A stretch of 64,000 nucleotides of DNA from contig CAJNOI010000061.1 in assembly GCA_905250115.1 (NCBI GenBank), positions 248,001-312,000 on the forward strand, read 5' to 3'. Positions 57,787 to 64,000 of this stretch are shown one piece after another. Origin of the DNA: Adineta steineri. Taxonomy: Eukaryota > Rotifera > Eurotatoria > Adinetida > Adinetidae. A model generated the notes under the pieces. It worked only from the letters and a program-made list of their open reading frames with translations, had not been told where the DNA came from and ran no database searches. How positions within the stretch are numbered: position 1 is the stretch's first letter; every line of letters starts with the position of its first letter. Made by a program: the position numbers and the translations under genes.

Positions 57787-60700
57787 ATGTTCAAAGCCTA
57801 TGCCTCTTCTGAATCGTTAGTGAAGGATGAAGAAGAAGAAGAAAAAAAGCCGATAGTAACATTACCATCAAATAACAATACTACTAATGGTAAGTAAAAT
57901 AAACTTGAATTGTCAATCAATATAAAATGTCTTTTGATAGAAAGTACTTGGCTTGAGAATAGATCGTTTTCTACTGAGCCGCCAACTATATCATTCCAAC
58001 AACAATCAAATGTTCCAAAAAAATCAAATCCAATTCCTGATATTAAACCAAAAGAAGAAAAAAAACCTATTATTACAACAAAACCAATTCAAAATAGTAT
58101 AACGAAAAAAAATGAACCTAACAAGTTCGTATTTAGATTTTTCTCTTACTATAACAGATTAAATATTGACATACTTATCTTAGAGAAAATAGTATTGAGT
58201 ATATCATCTTAAAATTTCTTTTTTAGTGAAGTATTTTATTTGGATCGTCGTCGTGATCGTGCAAATATTACTGTTCAATATACTACTGGTATTCCTCGGT
58301 ATGGAACGAAATTTTGTAATCAACGTCCATTAGGTTCACGTATTACAAAATCTTCTCGTAAACAACGAATTATTCGTTATTTTCATCAGAAAACTGAAGA
58401 TACTGAGAATCGATTACCGGATAATTTTGTTACTGTAGATAATCGTCTTGAACAATTGAATATTACTGTTCGTGAACAACCACAATCATTTGAAGCTTGG
58501 AAAGAATTAATTGATTATCAATTATATCTCTTTAAAACAAATGGACAACAAGATAAATTAACTGCATTATATAATAAACAGCTAGCAATTGTTGATCGAG
58601 CATTAGAAGTGAATTCAAATCGTTTACAATATCGTTTATTAAAATTAAATATTCGTACATATTCACATTTATTTGATCATGAAATACTTTTAAATGAATG
58701 GAAAATTTTAATAAAAGATTGTCAAAAATCAAGTGATAATAGAACAATAAATGAAACATGGTTTTCCTATATAGAATTTTTACTTAATCGTATTGAAGTT
58801 TTTTCAATAGTGAAATTAAATGATGAATTTATACAATATTTTTCAACATATGCATATCATATGCAAACACGTAGTGAAAAAGAAAGAAGATTTCTGTTAT
58901 CTCATATGATAGGTATGTAATAATAAACTTAAAGGGCTTTTACACAAGGTTTAGAAGTACATTTTATTGAAAAGAAAGCTTCCGTGACCTCGATTGTATT
59001 TAAATAACCCCATATGTATTGATACGATCAATCATGCAATGCACTTGTGTAATTAAAGAGAAAACCTAAAAATGTGATTTTTTTTATAGACATGTTTCAA
59101 ATATGGGCATATGTATTACGTGATGCTGGTTATTGTGAACGAGCACTTGGTCTTTACCAAACAATGCTTGAATTACATATAGATTTAACACCAGAAAATA
59201 ATGTAGATTTTTCAAAACGATTAGAAACATTTGAAAAAACTTGGGATACTGATAAATCTCGGTAAGCAAAATTCATTTCTATCTCAAAATATATTTTTTT
59301 GTGTCGCATTAGTTTTGGTGAACAGACTGATATCGATAATCCAGTTTCGTATATTGATAAAGAATTGTCTATATTATCGGAACATGAAAATGAATTATTT
59401 AATTCAACTTATCAATCATGGATATTAGTTGAACAAACAAGAATAGATTTTTATCAAAAGAAAATTCTTAATCATGGTATTCATTTTCATACGAAACTCA
59501 TTCAATCATTAACAGATTCTAGTCAAATTGATAATGATATATTAAATATATCATTTCAAAAATATATTCGTCCATTTCTATTTCAATTAAATGATCAACG
59601 ACAATTTTTACAATTAATTATTTATTATCTTCATTTCCTTAATGCTCTACCACAATTAACAATTTTACAAGAAATATTAAATAAATTTAAAATTTCATTA
59701 TCAAATCATTTACAAGAACAATTATTTCTTGATAATGAATTCATACAACTTTATTCATTGATACATCCAATATCAATAATACGAACAGAAGAAAATTTCT
59801 CAATAGAATATATTTCAAAAGTTTATGAATATATTATTGAAATACCATCATTAAAATTATATAAAATCGAATTTATTCTTCTTTATTGGTATTATTTAGC
59901 AAGAAATATTCGAGAACTTAAACAGCAAAGTAAGTTGAATAATACATACTTTCTTTTGCAATACGCAAGAATGCTTGACGAAATTCGTCAGACTTCGGCG
60001 ATGGGTTTTTGTAGAACAATTTATATATGATACGAATAGTGGAGCCGAGACATTGCATAATCGTCGTCGGCAAAATATTTTGTTGTTTTTAAGATAGATA
60101 GTGAGGAAAAGTATGGCATTTTTACTGGAAAAAGATTTTATACACTTTTCTAGTAATACTTCACATAGAAAATATTGAAACTATAGGATTTCCTGGGTCA
60201 AATTAAGTGAACTCCAAATTTGAAGTTTACGAGTTTCAAGTTTTTCGACAAATTGTAGTTTGCAACTGTGTGCTTTTTGTTCTTGAGCATCACCAGTCGA
60301 CTCAGCACAGTCCAGAGTATCTATTAGAACAATCAAAAACAGATGATTACAAGTTTTTCGCGAAAACTTACACATACGTAAACTCCAAACTTGGAGCACA
60401 CTTAACTTGACTGACTTTCCGATAGATTCTCTTAGCATAATGTATGATTACTACACTTTCTGTCATAAAAAGGAATCAGAAAACTAAAATATTTTACTTT
60501 GCCTTACTTGGTAAAGTATCATCCCTAATCACACAACATTGAAAAAATTTGCACAAATCGAATATTTTTATTAAGATCGAATTCTTTCAATCATTTAACT
60601 GCATTGTTATAAATCATTCATTTATGATTAGATAATAGATAGTTTTTCAAAAATTGTGTGTATTTGAACATATATCAAGAGTAGAAATGATCCAAACCTA

Positions 60701-63605
60701 AACTATTTGAGTTTGGTGAGTTTGGATATTGAGTTTGAGTTTGAGTTTGGGTTCGTGCTTTTTTAATCTGTAAAAGACACTATTTTCGATACATTGATGG
60801 CAATTAAAAGAAGACCCAAACCCAAATCCAAACTCATTAAACTAAGCCCAAACTCCCAAACGGTTTGAATCTGGGTTTGGGTTTCGGTCATGTCTAATCA
60901 AGAAGAGAGCGCATCATCTTACATACGTTCAAAACAAATACGAATTTCACATATTGAGATGATATTTTATCGTATAATATCAATGAAATAAATTAGAAAT
61001 ATATAAACATTTTCGAGTATGAATACATATAATTTAAATACAATGACTTCGCAACATATATTTAATACTACTCTACCATCAATATCGAATATATATATAA
61101 GTACAGAAACAATTTTCTCTATTATTCATTTAGATCCATCTTTATCCAAAGTTCGTTTAAAATCACTTCAAACAATCATAAAAAAATATTTATCATTAGA
61201 AGAATATCGAACATGTCTTCGTCTCTATACACATTATGCACGTCTTGAATATGAGTATTTTCAACGTATCAATGATAGTCGTCGTATATTTGATTTATGT
61301 TATCAAACGATTCGAACAAATCCAACGAATTTTTCTTCCTACGATTCATATATTGATCTATGTCATTGGCTTTCAACATCATTAATATGTGAATTTAATT
61401 TAAATTCTTTATATGATTCAATGTTAAAAATAATCTTAGAAAATTCGAAATATATTTCAATTGATAAACAAATCAATAAGGAAAAACTTTGTTCATCGAT
61501 TAATTTTGTTTTAAATAAATTATTTCCAAATATTCAATTCAATAATATCATAACATTGATTATTGATTGTTTAAAAACACGTAAAATATCGAAATGGGAT
61601 CAAAAATCTGAACAAGATTGGTCAATATATTTATGTCAAAATAAATCTTTATCATTTGAATTATTATTTATTTTTCTTAATTATTCATATTTATTAAATG
61701 ATCCATTTGATAAAATACATTCAATTATATTAAATTCAATTATACCATTAATTAATGAACAATATAATAAAACAAATCAAATTATTATTGATTATATACT
61801 TCAATTTTATATATGTATACTTTGGAATGAATTATTTACTGAACATCTTTTATTTAATCAATGTACAAATTATTTAAAAGAATTTTTACAATCAATACAA
61901 TATCCATCAATAATTTTATTAAAATTTACATCGATATATACATGTCTGTTACCATTATATGGTAGTTATGTTAATGAATATGAACAAACATTATTAAGTT
62001 ATAAATCAAATAAAAAATTTGAATATCGTTTAATAACAAAAATATGTGTTTTACAAATGAATTTAATTCGACATTTAAAAATACAAAATGCAAGTTCAGT
62101 GAATAAAAATTTTAATTCCGGTTATGAACATCGTGTTAGACATATTTTAAGACAATTGATTCAAGAATATCCATATTATGTTCAATTATGGTTTTTTTAT
62201 GAATATTTTGAAAGATATTCACCAGATAATCATCGAATTAAAGCAGTTCTTTATGATGCAATGCAAAATTGTCCATGGGAAAAAGTATGTTTAAATTAGT
62301 TGTAACAATACTTTAAATAGTAGAAAAAAATATAATTCTCGATTGTGTTAGGGTCCGTTGGGATTGTCCCAATCTCTATTCCGTCGGGAGTGGGACGGGT
62401 ATCCCTGTTAAAAACGAGATAGGAACTACGCAGTCCCAAGTAAACACATTAATGGGTTTTAAGTCTGGATGAATTGTATTCACAGAAAATGATAATGGCG
62501 TCGAAATTCTCGAAAAAATATTTTACCGAGACCGGGATCGAGACGTTCAGAATCGGGATGTAAAAACTCGGTCCCATCAGACCCTATATTCCATCTAGAA
62601 TTGATTAAAACTTAAATTCTTACTTTTTTTATCGGTTAAAATCATAGCAAGCTTTACCTATTAGAAGATGATGAATAAAGTATAAGGAAAATACGCTTTG
62701 CCATAGCATAACTTATTATTTTTGACCGACAGACTAACTATTATTCATAAGCTCAGATGTTATAATAAGAGAATCAATATAAACAATTTTGTGATATTAG
62801 GTCTCATTTGTTAAATTTATTCGACACATCTTTTACATAAAAGAATACATATTTCCTGGCAGACAAAATTTTAAAAAAGATATTTTAACAAAAATAAAAT
62901 TCGGAAAAGCGCACATTTTTACGATTTTTGTCTCCGTTAGCTTGTCTACTGTGATTAACGCGTTAAAACAAACAAAATAATGTGTAAAGTCACATTAAAT
63001 TTCGCGTTTCAGCGAGTAGTTACGTCGTATATTTTAACGCAGTAGAACGCTTTCTAGAATACTGTGTAGAGACGCGTTAAGAATTCGTGTGGCCTACCGT
63101 TAAAACGCCTTATTTACGCGTTTTGTTTCAAAGATTATGTTTGTCTGAGTTTAATTAAAAACACTGTTTATAATTCTCTTTCTACTATTGGTTACATAGT
63201 AAATCATATGACTTACTATGAATGTCAACATGTTTTTTTCAATAAGAAATCTGATTTAATCGATTCTGAATAATAATCAGCTACTTACCTTTAAGCTAAC
63301 AAATTTTCCGGATATTAAGTTGACTGTTAATATACATTCAAATGTATTTTGCCTATTAGTCATTATTCAATAGTTTATTCGTATAACGAGTTTTTTTTTC
63401 TAACCGATTTCTTCTAATAAAGACTACGAGTATAATTATTCTTTTTTTCTTCTAGACTTTATATATGAAATCAATTTCAAATGCTATTGGTGATACTGAA
63501 TGGAAATTTTTTCTAAATGTTATGCTAAAAAGCAATGTACACATTTTGTTTTCTATTGAAGAATTTGATATGTTGAAAGAATTATTAGAAATGAAAACTG
63601 AATAA
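57787..63605 (+). CDS. NRDE2: NRDE2, nuclear exosome/RNAi-associated HAT-repeat protein
   Basis: Exons at 57787-57889, 57941-58124, 58227-58912, 59090-59261 and 59313-59929, then about 61020-62284 and 63456-63605. The acidic start MFKAYASSESL leads to STWLENRSFSTEP, the family's WL-NxSF motif. FYLDRRRDRANITVQYTTG follows, then SRKQRIIRYF. The body is HAT/TPR-like: NITVREQPQSFEAWKELIDY, WAYVLRDAGYCERALGLYQT, RILRQLIQEYPYYVQLWFFY, then YDAMQNCPWEK joined to TLYMKSISNAIGD and the end SIEEFDMLKELLEM. This matches human KALQNCPWAKVLYLDAVEYF and PLEELELLLED. NRDE2 binds MTR4 and protects RNAs from exosome decay. The 1.1 kb intron 59930-61019 carries inserted repeats and its acceptor phase is unclear. 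The last intron (62285-63455) holds another element. Confidence 0.85.
60182..60428. mobile_element. Inverted-repeat element in an NRDE2 intron
   Basis: The left end, TCAAATTAAGTGAACTCC followed by AAATTTGAAGTTTACG, pairs with the right end (CGTAAACTCCAAACTTGGAG then CACACTTAACTTGA) over about 35 bases with roughly six mismatches. TA dinucleotides flank both ends, as for Tc1/mariner elements. A divergent copy lies in a CFAP57 intron at about 28150-28290. It has no transposase. Confidence 0.65.
60687..60893. repeat. Foldback element rich in GTTTGG/CCAAAC
   Basis: GAGTTTGAGTTTGAGTTTGG on the left half faces ACCCAAACCCAAATCCAAAC and CCCAAACTCCCAAACGG on the right. The outer parts (CCAAACCTAAAC and GGGTTTGGGTTTCGG) are also inverted. 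The whole could form a long imperfect hairpin. It lies in the same NRDE2 intron as the element at 60182. Confidence 0.6.
62351..62584. mobile_element. 234-base MITE with GGGTC termini and TA flanks, in the last NRDE2 intron
   Basis: Begins GGGTCCGTTGGGA and ends TCCCATCAGACCC, inverted with two mismatches. TA is present on each side (62349-62350 and 62585-62586). The interior is GC-richer than its surroundings and repeats CGGGA/TCCCG motifs. It has no coding capacity. Confidence 0.7.
62940..63130. repeat. ACGCG-rich block in the last NRDE2 intron
   Basis: Contains the perfect palindrome TTAACGCGTTAA (62955-62966) and further AACGC, ACGCGTTAA and ACGCGTTTT pieces in both orientations. CpG density is well above the surroundings. 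It could be another degraded element. Confidence 0.35.
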
Positions 63606-63692
63606 AAAAAATTTATTTTGTTTTTATTTCAGATATGAATATAATTATATTTTAAAAGAGTACATTCTTTTTATTTTTATTTATACAAGAAA
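63606..63692 (+). promoter_or_regulatory. 87-base NRDE2-PC junction with acceptor-like tract
   Basis: Immediately after the NRDE2 stop comes AATAAAAAAAATTT (poly(A)-like) and then TTTTGTTTTTATTTCAG, a strong acceptor with no intron donor between the genes. The PC ATG follows about 60 bases later. Consistent with a trans-spliced operon junction. Confidence 0.45.
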
Positions 63693-64000
63693 ATGTATCG
63701 AGTTAATAATTTAATTCAAACATCTTATTGTGTTCGCTCAACACTTACTTCAACGAAACGTTTATTATCAGTTAAAGGTACACAACAACCACAACAAGAA
63801 AAAAAAACGTATGATTTTCGAAAAATAAATAAACTTCTTGTTGCTAATCGTGGTGAAATTGCAATACGAATATTACGTGCATGTACCGAAAATAATATTC
63901 GTACAGTTGCTATTTATTCAGCTGAAGATGAAGGACAATTACATCGTATAAAAGCTGATGAATCATTCAAAATTGGAAAGGGTTTAGCACCTATTGCTGC
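63693..64000 (+). CDS. PC: Pyruvate carboxylase, N-terminal part, cut by the window end
   Basis: The frame opens at 63693 with [20 protein letters not shown], rich in Arg, Ser and Thr without acids, a mitochondrial targeting peptide. After a Gln/Lys linker the biotin carboxylase domain begins: [20 protein letters not shown], then [37 protein letters not shown]. This is the start of pyruvate carboxylase (human [49 protein letters not shown]). The GLAP step distinguishes PC from acetyl-CoA and propionyl-CoA carboxylases. The enzyme makes oxaloacetate from pyruvate in mitochondria. About 100 of an expected 1,150-1,200 residues are present and the frame is open at the edge. Confidence 0.92.
   Translation, partial: MYRVNNLIQTSYCVRSTLTSTKRLLSVKGTQQPQQEKKTYDFRKINKLLVANRGEIAIRILRACTENNIRTVAIYSAEDEGQLHRIKADESFKIGKGLAPIA

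Noticed and set aside
1..64000. CRISPR arrays, tRNA or rRNA genes
   Set aside because: No regularly spaced direct repeats of CRISPR type and no cloverleaf or rRNA core motifs were recognised by eye; a tRNA scan was not possible.

Overview
This is a 64 kb stretch of eukaryotic nuclear DNA. It is strongly AT-rich, with short GT-AG introns (about 40-100 bp, a few of 0.6-1.3 kb) and animal-type genes. The best guess is a bdelloid rotifer, an AT-rich one such as Rotaria. Four signs point there: tandem kelch-type proteins built on an NAR-x-HTAS-x-LSNGKV-x-VTGG unit; interstitial (TGTGGG)n-type repeats, the bdelloid telomere unit; an inverted-duplicate gene pair; and splice-acceptor-like tracts just before most start codons, as expected of spliced-leader trans-splicing. 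The species call is inference from pattern, not from a search. Bases 1083-1182 are a 100-N assembly gap.

Layout. 0.4-1.4 kb holds part of an ankyrin-repeat gene on the minus strand, next to the gap. 1.6-7.8 kb is a row of broken genes: an unknown helical protein, a short fragment, a LicD/fukutin-type transferase, a QTRT1 (tRNA-guanine transglycosylase) relic and a dead tyrosine kinase, each with in-frame stops and/or frameshifts. 8.6-10.3 kb is an inverted duplication carrying two nearly identical 79-residue genes in divergent orientation. 11.1 kb has a NADAR-domain relic beside telomere-like repeats. 11.9-22.1 kb is a cluster of membrane or surface genes: a Cys/Thr-rich type I-like protein, two type II membrane proteins with kelch-repeat ectodomains facing each other, and a broken type II protein with a discoidin-like ectodomain.

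23.5-29.1 kb is the ciliary gene CFAP57. 30.4-34.6 kb encodes a PHD-finger/coiled-coil/PH-domain protein. 34.9-36.8 kb is an unrecognised multi-exon gene. 37.8-38.6 kb is a swiprosin-type EF-hand gene (EFHD). 39.9-42.7 kb (minus) is an unrecognised proline-rich multi-exon gene.

From 43.7 kb to the end, seven genes lie head-to-tail on the plus strand: a PHACTR-family RPEL-repeat gene with two possible first exons, glomulin, NAA15, ARL16, EXOSC5, NRDE2 and the first exon of pyruvate carboxylase. ARL16-EXOSC5 and NRDE2-PC are separated by only about 70-90 bases. Small non-autonomous transposon-like elements with terminal inverted repeats sit in several introns; two have clean target-site duplications (8 bp and 6 bp).

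No tRNA, rRNA or CRISPR array was recognised. Intron-exon boundaries were read by eye from GT-AG signals, phase and family similarity, so individual junctions may be off.
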